Assembly (NCBI GenBank): GCA_030142905.1
Contig: JASJOG010000008.1
Span: 2,232,001 to 2,296,000 of the forward strand
Origin: Heliopora coerulea
Taxonomy: Eukaryota; Cnidaria; Anthozoa; Scleralcyonacea; Helioporidae
Direction: 5' to 3'
Length of the DNA stretch: 64,000 bases
Positions 56,101 through 64,000 of the stretch are shown here, piece by piece. The notes beneath the pieces are model-generated. The model made no database searches and was not told the DNA's origin. It saw only the letters and a list, made by a program, of their open reading frames with translations. The position numbers and the translations under genes are program-made. Position 1 is the first letter of the stretch; every line of letters starts with the position of its first letter.

Positions 56101-59100
56101 GTTTAATTTATTCATACTCTGATGATGTTGCGAGACGCAACGAAACGTTAGTGCTGTTAATAAACTTATTTCTTTTACAAATCATGGCCTTATTGCGTGT
56201 ACTTTGCTGGGCATTAATATTTATTCTGAAATTGATATGAAATCATTGATGCTAAGCAAACGAGACACAAGCAAATTGCTCAACAAATTCCTCAGTAACC
56301 AAAAAACCCTTTCTACTTAGGTACTGAAATAATTCAATACCATCTTGTTAGACATATGATCATTAATAAACAGTGTCTTATTATCACTTTAAAGTATAAT
56401 TATAGTTTAATTAGACAGGTGATTATTGGAAAGAAAATAGTGAACGTGTTGTTTTAAATGAACTCCCAATTACATATATAAACCAAGATGCGATTTTGGG
56501 TGATGTCTTCACTGTTAGGTTTACCTGAAAGCAATTATAGGGGAAAATGACGTAATTTTTTCAACTACCATGTGGGATTTTCTATGATCACTGGTGTAAA
56601 CAGTGCCGTACGGGGTAGGGGGTACAGGGGGTGGATGTCCCAGTACAAGGTTGCGCATCTTCAACACATTAACTCTTTCGAGGCGGGAGCTCTTCCTTTG
56701 ACGAGTAAAATCGTCGGGCGTTAGCCCGAGTAAAATAACCAAAGTCTTACGCCCCCGAGAAAGAGTTATGGCATCTTAGTAATAATCTAAAATTAAATTG
56801 TGGCTGTAGGTAGCTTGTTAACCGTACACATCGTGAAAGGAGCTCCTACTTTATATTGATAACCTGATTCATGTTTGTTTGATCCATTGAATCTCAGAGA
56901 TAGAGAGATAGGGGCACTGTTGGGAGATAGAGATCCATAACTGCCTACCTCCATATTTTCGCACCCTGCTATGGCCCTGGTGAATATGCTGATATGTATT
57001 TATAGATCGTAAAACCGCTGATACCATTGATGCATATGTTTTCTATTTTTGGACAGTGTAATCGAGTCATCAGATGAAAAACCAACTAAAAGTGTATGCG
57101 TTACAGACCCTTTCACTGGCAAACTTGTAAATTTGGAACGAGTTAGCAATGCCAGTTCACTCCGAAGTTCTAAAAGCATTGGCTTTATATCGTACACGAG
57201 GTAAGGAGTAAATTAAGATAAATAAATGTAGAACAGGTGAATGCGTCTCTGGATGGGTTTGATTCATATGTAAGAGTCTTTTAATTAATAGACATCGTAG
57301 CATTTGATATAATAAGGTGTTGCTAGCAAAGGAGCTGAGGGTGCCTGCAACCCAAACCATAGGCGTAGGAAGCGGAAGGTCTAGGGTTACAATTGCCCTG
57401 CCCGACTTTTGAAAGTGAGTAGGGGCAAACGCATGTTTTTGCTTCCCACTTTTTGGGATTCCCATTTACAGTGTTTATTTTAATTTCAAATGGATTTAGG
57501 GAGCAAAAAGATGCGAGAGATTGAATTAGTTTTTGTTCTACTTACAAAATCTTTCCCGGATAACCTACACCTGGCAAAAATCAAATAAGTATAATAGCTG
57601 GTTTCCCTTATTACGTCAGGTTGATACAACTACCAAAATAGTTTTGCCATTTATTTATTTTGTCTTATCATTTTCATACAAACATTGAATTTCCAAAGCG
57701 AATTTATAATTCGAAACCTTATTTAATTTACTGAACTCACTTCGACTAAATCTATAATTCCTCTGCACACAATTTGTGATTTTAACGTTACATACTGTAT
57801 CTCAAATGGCCGCGTGGGTTCCGGCGTTTAAGAATAGACCCAACGTATCCTCTGCGTGTCGTAGAAGTCGACTAAAAGGGGGTGGCGTCAGGAAGGGCAT
57901 CCGGCCGCAAAAATTTATAGCTCTAATTATATGCTATGATCCCAAATTGGGATCATGGCCACCGACCCCCAAGTAGGGGATAAGGTGTAGGAAAAGAAGA
58001 AGAAGAAGATACTGTATCTCAAACAATTTCAACATTTTTCCGTCTGAAGATACTTGAAAATCCTTCGAAACCAAAACTGTACACTTCTAAAAGTCAACGG
58101 GAACTTTCCCTTGGTATTATCAGTTTGATAAGATTTTGTAATCTCAATGAAATCACTTCTTCCTATATCGATTGGTAAACTTCTTTTAACGGATTTAGAC
58201 TTCACAGTACATACGTCTGCCAATTCGACCGAACAACGAACTCTCCAAGCAGATTTGATTTTAGTATTTGCAGTAATCCTGCCATTTAACCGGATCTTCA
58301 TCGGTCACAAATGGAATGTTTCTCCTATCCTTCAAATTACTTGTTCACAAATTGTCATCTTTTCCTTTCTTTAATTAATGAGTCATCGTTTGCAATTCAG
58401 CAGAAACCTCTTTAATTTCAATGAAATTCAGAGCAAATGTTTTTGTCCGAAAACACGACATGATAGACTTTTTAATTCATAGCTCTCCTTACTTGCGACT
58501 CGACCAAATGCATGTAGTTCGAATCGTCTGTAAGACGCCCCCCAGTAAAACAATCGATATTAAAAATTACAATTATTAAAATATGCCAACCAACCATTTT
58601 ATTTCCGTCAATACCACTTCAGTTCTGTACGCTCAAATGCAACATTTTCCCTTGGAGAGACAAAGCGAAGCAGCCAACAAACATCTCCAAATCCTGCTCG
58701 AGTCAACATTTTCCGGTTGACTTCAGCAGTGTAGGTTAATTGTGAAATTTCGTTTCATAATACCCTGAGAAAACTATTAAAACTTATGAACATTTTACGT
58801 CAACGCTACGACTAAAAGTTAAGAAGTCAGTGGGTTTAGTTTGAGTCTATGTAGGTGGAACCAACAACGACGTCAAGAATTTTGAGAATGGCTTTTGGGT
58901 AATGCATAATTCAAATTAACATTTGAGTATGTTTGTTAGTTTGAAAAGCCCCGCTGAAGATGACTCAGACTCACAATCTCCACGAAGAATAGGAAGCAGC
59001 AAAAAATTTTTCTTCTATTAATCATGAAACCACATTAAGCAAAGTACTTGCTGCAACCATAACTCATTAGAAAGGACGTCGAAGAAACGGTTGCAGAAAA

Positions 59101-60340
59101 CCTATCATCACGATAGTTGCATTAGTTTTACTAGTATAATTTATTCCATAGTTTATTCCATAGTTTAATTAGTCAAAATACGACCCACGGTCATTAGCTA
59201 TTCCCCATAACAGTTGGCAACTCGGTCGAAGTCAGCCAACCAGAAATATGTTGAAATATTCGAATATGGAACTGGAAAATTCCAATATTTATGCAGGACT
59301 TTGATGCCTTATGACGGCTGATAACAAGCAGTCAGTCGATTTTACGCAAATGTTATCACATCCGCGATATTTTTTGTCATATAGCGCTGACCTGTTGTTT
59401 CTTATTTATTTAACTAAAACAAAACTACATCGAGATCGCAATAACAATGTGAACTACAAGATGTTTTGCATTGAAAAATACTGAAGAGCTTTAATTTACC
59501 AGCATTATACTGGCTTCTTAGCTGCTTTCCTACGCAATGCTTGCGTTCTTAGCTGCCATGCTCGACGATTTTAAACACAATGATCATGTAAGTAGGCATA
59601 TCTCTCAAAATTTAGTTGGTGATATCAGTCATTGTTCCATTCATTTGTTCGTTCATCGGTTTTCAAATACGTTGATACCATGGTGATTGGTAATTTACGA
59701 TAAAGTAAGAGAAAATGAAAATGAAATGTACGCACTAAAGAGGTATACTCAGTTACGAAGAACTGTTGGACCGTTTCGTTCTTAAAGGAAGAAGTTTAGT
59801 TCCATTAAGAACTAAACGGTCCAACAGTCCTTGGTAACTGTCTACACCTCTTTAGTGCGTATATTTCATTTTCCGTCTTACTTTATCGTAAATTACCAAT
59901 CACCATGTTATCAACGTTTTTGAAAACCGTGTTTAAATTTATTACCACGACAAAATCGCTGTTTTGTTAATTCATCATTGAATTATTTATTTAATATTTA
60001 TTAATTAATTTCTAAAATTTTAGAATTTTTTTTGTTTTTTCCGCTAAAATTTTTTGTTTTTGTATTTTTTCCTCCGTCCTCCGTATGCGTCTGCATTTTG
60101 TCTACACCACTAAAATTCTTTCATTTTTTCATATTTAGACCTGAAGGCAGTCAGAGCAGAGCACGAGTAACACCAATTTTTGGTAATGGTAGCATTAACA
60201 GCGAGAAACTTAATCGCTCAATGGCCTCATCATCTCGCTCCATTGACAGTGAACTCAAACCAGAGAACGTTAACCCTTTATTTGAAAAAGAAACTTCTCC
60301 TGAGATAAAACTTGGTAAAATGCATGCCAGAGAAATCTGA
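53161..60340 (+). CDS. Small single-pass membrane protein, gene 3 (three exons)
   Basis: Exon 53161-53270 codes MYTWTLLVITVGVVVPLFQI and the rest of one helix, ending FIKVRNRKDNG at GG|GTGCGT. Exon 57057-57200 codes VIESSDEKPTKSVCVTDPFT through SSKSIGFISYTR (GTAAGG donor). Exon 60139-60340 codes PEGSQSRARVTPIFGNGSIN to ARE-Ile-TGA. The total is 456 nt, 151 residues, with phases agreeing at both junctions. The tail is Ser-rich with NPLFE. The TATAG acceptor at 53127-53131 precedes in-frame PCRWLDDNV, so the helix exon may be internal. ITVGVV here and ITIAVGVV in gene 2 are alike, and both genes split after the helix in phase 2. Confidence 0.6.
54691..54730 (+). repeat. Interstitial telomeric repeat (TTAGGG)
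   Basis: Six to seven TTAGGG units, two of them altered (TTAGGA, TTAGTA). Too short for a telomere; flanks are ordinary A+T-rich sequence. Confidence 0.9.
55388..55430 (-). ncRNA. Hammerhead-like ribozyme motif, PLE 2 left arm
   Basis: Inverted copy of the motif at 56119-56160; identical in the core. Confidence 0.45.
55483..56019 (+). pseudogene. PLE 2 C-terminal RT and GIY-YIG fragment
   Basis: An open frame of 178 codons, with no frame break. SLPFTGCHSLQIRTQILKLC resembles the end of PLE reverse transcriptases. A GIY-YIG-like domain follows with ALYVDQTARHLHTRASDHLG, SSVLTHLTETGHTASLNDFK and ESLIISKLKPSLNANLSSVP. Asp replaces the usual Gly in Y-[VI]-G. All catalytic RT motifs are absent, so it is a 5'-truncated remnant. 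Confidence 0.8.
56119..56160 (+). ncRNA. Hammerhead-like ribozyme motif, PLE 2 right arm
   Basis: CTGATGA is followed by a GTTGCG-AGA-CGCAAC hairpin and GAAAC, the order of a hammerhead core (CUGAUGA, stem II, GAAA). An extra U lies before stem II, and stem III would be very short, as in PLE-type hammerheads. Possible TTTATT/AATAAA pairing for stem I. Activity not shown. Confidence 0.45.
56669..56767. mobile_element. Sub-100-bp TIR repeat, copy 3
   Basis: TTAACTCTTTCGAGGCGGGA and CCCCGAGAAAGAGTTA form the ends. The interior GACGAGTAAAATCGTC matches copies 1 and 2. Confidence 0.65.
57792..58023 (+). mobile_element. RTE-type SINE with 15-bp target duplication
   Basis: ATACTGTATCTCAAA occurs at 57792-57806 and 58009-58023. 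Between them lie GTCGACTAAAAGGGGGTGGC and GTCAGGAAGGGCATCCGGCC, familiar from the 3' ends of RTE LINEs and their SINEs, and an AAGAAGAAGAAG tail. Perfect flanks suggest a recent insertion. It lies between exons 2 and 3 of gene 3. Confidence 0.85.
59657..59965. mobile_element. Foldback MITE family D, copy 1
   Basis: GATTGGTAATTTACGATAAA and GAACTGTTGGACCGTTT are mirrored around a short loop near 59800. The right side has an extra tail ending ACCACGACAAAATCGCTG. It lies in the last intron of gene 3. Confidence 0.8.
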
Positions 60341-60773
60341 CTCCAATTAGCCCAATTTTATTCCATATTTTAACTGCTACTTCACACAATAGCTAGATTC
60401 GATTAGTATTTAAAATTTTAGTGATTATAATCAAAGAGTTATTAGAATGGGAAGATTTTCATAACATGGATCACCCAGCTCTAAACTTTAATCAAATATA
60501 TCACTTACTTCTGCTCAAGAAATGTTGATTGAGTCGCTTTTAGAGTCAAGCAGCCGATGGTCATTTCCTTCCTTTGCAGAACACTTTACTTTCTAGTGGC
60601 AAAATAAATATCCAATAAGACCTTGTGTAAGTTATGCCTCACCTTTTTTCCCCCCTTAGTAATACTATTAATTTTACAACCGAAAAATACAACAGTAGTC
60701 AGTACGACTTATTTTTCTTGTCCTTTCGCATCGACAAAAAATCAGTTACTAGCCTCACACAAATATCAGTTTC

Positions 60774-61070
60774 CTAGTTTTCCTGAAACTTAAAATGTTC
60801 ATGTACTCTAGCAATATAATGTTGAGGAGTGTCTTTTGGAGATTGTAGCTTTTGAGATAAGTTATGTCCAAGTTCAACAAAGTGTTTATTAAATGCATTT
60901 GGAATATCGTCTAATCTGATTTCATTGTAATTTTTGTTTTTCATTTCCATTACTTTATTTGATTTTGGATTTTTGTTAACGATTTGTTTAACAATTCGCC
61001 AAGTATTCTTAGTATTCCCTTTATTATTATAAAGTTTATAGTTACAATAAGAATGACTAATGTTTTTAGC
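60774..61070 (-). pseudogene. LINE linker fragment (3' half of split element)
   Basis: An open stretch codes KGNTKNTWRIVKQIVNKNPK and IPNAFNKHFVELGHNLSQKL, the region between endonuclease and RT of CR1/Jockey-type LINEs, and ends at TAG. The RT domain is not present downstream. Confidence 0.65.
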
Positions 61071-61083
61071 TTATCTATTATTA

Positions 61084-61467
61084 AAACAGCGATTTTGTCG
61101 TGGTAACAAATTTAAACACAGTTTTTAAATACGTAGATACCATGGTGAATGGTAATTTAAGATAAAGTAGGAGAAGATGAAGAGCAATATACGCTTAAAG
61201 AGGTATACACAGTTACCAAAGGCCGTTGGATAGTTTAGTTCTTAACAGAACTGTTTGAAACTTAAAGAGGTAATATTCTACGTAAAGAATAAGCCTAAAG
61301 AATCAGAAAAAAGCACGATGCATTTCGGCAGACCAGTTAAACAGTTCTGTTAAGAACTAAACTATCCAACAGTCTTTGGTAACTGTGTATACCTCTTTAA
61401 AGCGTATATTACTCTTCATCTTCTCCTACTTTATCTTAAATTACCATTCACCATGGTATCTACGTAT
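61084..61467. mobile_element. Foldback MITE family D, copy 2, with 13-bp target duplication
   Basis: Starts AAACAGCGATTTTGTCGTGG, then CCATGGTGAATGGTAATTTA with its inverse at the right. TTATCTATTATTA flanks it at 61071-61083 and 61468-61480. Orientation is opposite to copy 1. It splits the LINE fragment. Confidence 0.85.
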
Positions 61468-61480
61468 TTATCTATTATTA

Positions 61481-61960
61481 TAATTTCTGAATCTTTTACA
61501 ATTATTCCAGTCATAGCACTAATTTGTTTTAGTAGCTGTTAGTTTTTTAGAAATTGACGTTGTTGCTTCTTATCTAACAGTTCTTGAGTTATCCATGGTA
61601 CACGCTTTTTGCCAATTTTGCTTTCTTGAGTGGTGCATGTTTTTCAACAACTTCCATAAAGTTAGTTTTCCAATGAATCCACATTGTGTTAGGATCATCA
61701 TTTGCACGAAAATTTAACAGGATTAGATTCTTTACGTCATTGAGAAAATTTTTTTCCTTGAAGTGTCTAATGTCACGAAATTGAATAAGAGCAAGAGTTC
61801 CTTTAAGTACATGGACTTTAAAAATACCCTTATCCAAGAAGTGGTCACTAATAGTTATTTGAGATAGGCCTGGTTTGACAATTTTATCCGGACAATTTCT
61901 ATAGAAATGATCAATTAGAGATTTGGACTGACTAGTGACCTTTGTTGGTTTGTCTATCAA
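61481..61960 (-). pseudogene. LINE endonuclease fragment (5' half of split element)
   Basis: 61960-61589 codes IDKPTKVTSQSKSLIDHFYR, then LSQITISDHFLDKGIFKV and MWIHWKTNFMEVVEKHAPLK. That is the C-terminal part of an APE-type endonuclease (LIDH, SDH motifs) and the linker of a CR1/Jockey-type non-LTR element. A frameshift near 61600 and a stop follow. The element is broken again at 61480 by the foldback MITE. Confidence 0.7.
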
Positions 61961-62157
61961 CTGTCTGTATTAATACAGAACTTTTAATGAGTTTCAGTTC
62001 CTCATTTACAGAATCGCTAAATGTTTATTTACAAAATTATTAATTAAATTATTAACAATTGGCGTCTCATAATCCTGAAGCATAATGGTAGAACATCTCT
62101 TACGTTAAGCATGTCAATGGCGATGATAAGTTTGCGTTTGATTCTCTTCTGGGGTTA

Positions 62158-62325
62158 AGGCTACGTTTACACTAGACCAAATTTCTCTGGATTTGTAGAC
62201 AATCCGGAGGCTTTATCATATCCTGAAGTAACGAATCCGGTATTGATAGTTCTCGAATTTTACCCGATTTCGAATTCTTATGAATCCTGAAAAGAATCTG
62301 GATACTTTGAATCTGGAGAAAGGGC
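62158..62325. mobile_element. Partial copy of the 4.8-kb MITE family
   Basis: Begins GGCTACGTTTACACTAGACC and ends in the ATCTGGATACTTTGAATCTG block. The right terminal repeat is missing, so the copy is truncated. Confidence 0.55.
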
Positions 62326-62547
62326 TCAGTTTTAATTACTCCTATATTCTAAAATCGCCTATTTTAACTAGTAAACTTTTTAAAAATAAGTGGTTTCTGA
62401 AAAAGTTGCGGAGTTTGAAGTTGACAGGCTTTCCAGCTGCGCCACATATGGTGTCGTTTTTCAGCGATCTTTGCCGACTGCTTGTTTTGTAATTGAACCT
62501 GCAGTCTGTGGTACTCGACGTTGTATACAAACCATTAGTTGACGGAC

Positions 62548-62704
62548 ATGGGAGACAATCGCGAAGGTTTGACTGTCGTGGATGCTCAGGATAATTCTTT
62601 GGAAGACGACGAGGCAAGTGATAAGAACCAAATCCAAGATGAGCTATCTTGTTTTAAAGACATAACAAAGCTGGTCGGATATCAGCTAAATGACAAGAGA
62701 GAAA
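62548..62704 (+). CDS. Candidate first exon of a small acidic protein
   Basis: ATG in ACATGGG context opens 52 codons: MGDNREGLTVVDAQDNSLED, DEASDKNQIQDELSCFKDIT and KLVGYQLNDKRE, ending at A|GTAAGA. The N-terminus is acidic and the second half looks helical. I do not recognise the family and could not place the next exon; it may lie beyond the window. Local codon choice and the good donor support a real exon. Confidence 0.4.
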
Positions 62705-62863
62705 GTAAGATTATAGATTGAAGATATTTATTTTCATGTACCATGCACTCGATGAAAATTATATCATTTCTGTGCAATTCACTATTTTTAAAATAACCGG
62801 GAACATTGCTGGAATTGCTTATTCACCAGCTTTCAAAAACGAATTAACGAACAGTTACAGGTC

Positions 62864-63066
62864 CATTAATTTACACCGTACGATTGGCGCATACGACTTA
62901 TCTTCCTGGAGTATTCGACAATTTGTATGTCTCAAGGCAGGGCACAATTCTTTCATACGATTCGCTCGCTAATGTAGCAATATGTCCTGGCGACTACCGT
63001 GAGTTTATCGTATATACCAGAAAAGACAATCGCATACGACAGTTACATGGTGTAAATGGACATTAA
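62864..63066 (+). mobile_element. Repeat family B, copy 2
   Basis: ATTTACACCGTACGATTGGC at the left and GTTACATGGTGTAAATGG at the right form inverted ends. The core TACGATTCGCTCGCTAATGT matches the copy at 15.9 kb. Confidence 0.55.
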
Positions 63067-63223
63067 TGAAACGAAACTGACTAACTTTAGGCACATATAT
63101 TATGTACATAACCTTTGGCACAGGAAAAGTTAAACGTGTATGTAAATTCACTGTGATCTCATCATCTCATATAAACTTGCATCAGTGCTTCCATTAAACA
63201 GAGCGATATTCAAACATTGGATT

Positions 63224-63305
63224 CAAGTTAAATGTCAACGCAAGTTAAATGTCAACGCAAGTTAATTGTCAACGCAAGTTAAATGTCAACGCAAGTTAAA
63301 TGTCA
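63224..63305 (+). repeat. Tandem repeat, 17-bp unit, five copies
   Basis: CAAGTTAAATGTCAACG begins at 63224, 63241, 63258, 63275 and 63292. Copies are near identical (one has TTAATTG); the last is shortened. Confidence 0.95.
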
Positions 63306-64000
63306 CAATTCACTCACTGACCATCTGGCAACAATATCACTGGTGTAGAGTGGTGTTCCTCACAGCTCGTTTGTTTTTTTATAACGGAACGAGCTTTGTA
63401 GGTACTTCTGAACTGAACGAACTCATGTCAGCAGAATAATCGAGATGAACCACGAAATTTTTCTTAGAGTCTTTTCAACCGAATCGATTTTTGGAGACTT
63501 AATTATATACTGGTTTGTTTGATTCGAAATATGAACTTCTTCCATTTGTTTGGATTGGCCAAGGTTTGGAACTCATATTTGTTAAGTATTGATCTGTCAT
63601 CACAAGACACAAGGTCTTTCTCATAACTGCGCAGTTATAATTCCTTTAATAACATCTTCATCGTTTACCAAGGGTCAGACTAAACGGTATATTAAATGAC
63701 CGTCAACGTCTGACGGTGCCAAAATACCTCGATCATCTTCAAAAAGCCAGCTTTGTTTACTGATGGGCTGATACCCGATACCAAATATTCCATACCACTG
63801 ATACGGTGATTTTCGCGATACGATGAACTCGATACCACTCTTGATTCCAGGCACAGAATAAGAAACTGACCAGAAGTCTCACTCGGGTCGGAACCTTTGA
63901 GGTTTTTATCCTCGCGCATGTCGTGCCGCGCATCTTGGCCGCCATGTTGGCAGCCAGATAACTCCGGACAGGTCAACAACAAAAATAATGGCGAAAAGCG
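63306..64000. other. No gene recognised
   Basis: A+T-rich sequence with short ORFs on the minus strand (63692-63982) that have no domain I recognise. Confidence 0.4.

Larger units (their letters stand above)
55313..56234. mobile_element. Penelope-like fragment (PLE 2) between 192-bp inverted arms
   Basis: 55313-55504 and 56043-56234 are inverted copies with only about four differences by eye. They hold CATGATTTGTAAAAGAAATA and AACGTTTCGTTGCGTC. Between them the plus strand codes the C-terminal part of a PLE protein. Both arms contain a hammerhead-like motif. Composite or inverted termini are known for Penelope elements. Confidence 0.8.

Noticed and set aside
63224..63305. CRISPR array
   Set aside because: Units are contiguous with no spacers, and the genome is eukaryotic.

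Overview
This window looks like a piece of an intron-rich, A+T-rich invertebrate nuclear genome crowded with transposons. Gene structure is plainly eukaryotic (GT-AG introns, one GC-AG intron, very small exons). The mix of tRNA-derived SINEs, hAT/ZBED, Harbinger-like, Penelope-like and LINE remnants and many foldback MITEs fits a cnidarian, possibly a stony coral. That assignment is inference; nothing in the sequence proves it.

Plus strand, 4.7-29.0 kb: one gene that can be named with confidence, UDP-glucuronate decarboxylase (UXS1; makes UDP-xylose, the donor that starts proteoglycan glycosaminoglycan chains). Eighteen coding exons were placed by matching splice sites and phase. They include an 8-nt microexon and an exon followed by a GC-AG intron. 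The first exon(s), coding for the N-terminal tail and membrane anchor, were not found. UXS1 introns hold several repeat families, a 280-bp GAAA/GAGA tract, a SINE and a large foldback element.

33.5-60.3 kb: three small genes, one on the minus strand and two on the plus strand, share a layout. Each has a short N-terminus with M-x(2-4)-W directly before one transmembrane helix, an intron in phase 2 just after the helix, and a Ser/Thr/Lys/Glu-rich tail. I do not recognise the family. This set is the best candidate for something undescribed. A further small acidic first-exon candidate lies at 62.5 kb.

Mobile DNA fills much of the rest: a hAT transposase remnant (about 0.4-1.9 kb, minus); a BED-finger hAT element (29.9-32.7 kb, minus) split by head-to-head SINEs; a Harbinger-like element carrying only a Myb/SANT-type gene (37.6-39.7 kb); a Penelope-like element embedded in AACAT microsatellite (48.0-49.9 kb, minus); a second Penelope-like fragment between 192-bp inverted arms with hammerhead-like motifs (55.3-56.2 kb); and a LINE fragment split by a foldback MITE with a 13-bp target duplication (60.8-62.0 kb, minus). 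Short interstitial telomeric repeats lie at 54.7 kb.

All assignments come from reading the sequence and from remembered family features; no database or structure search was run.
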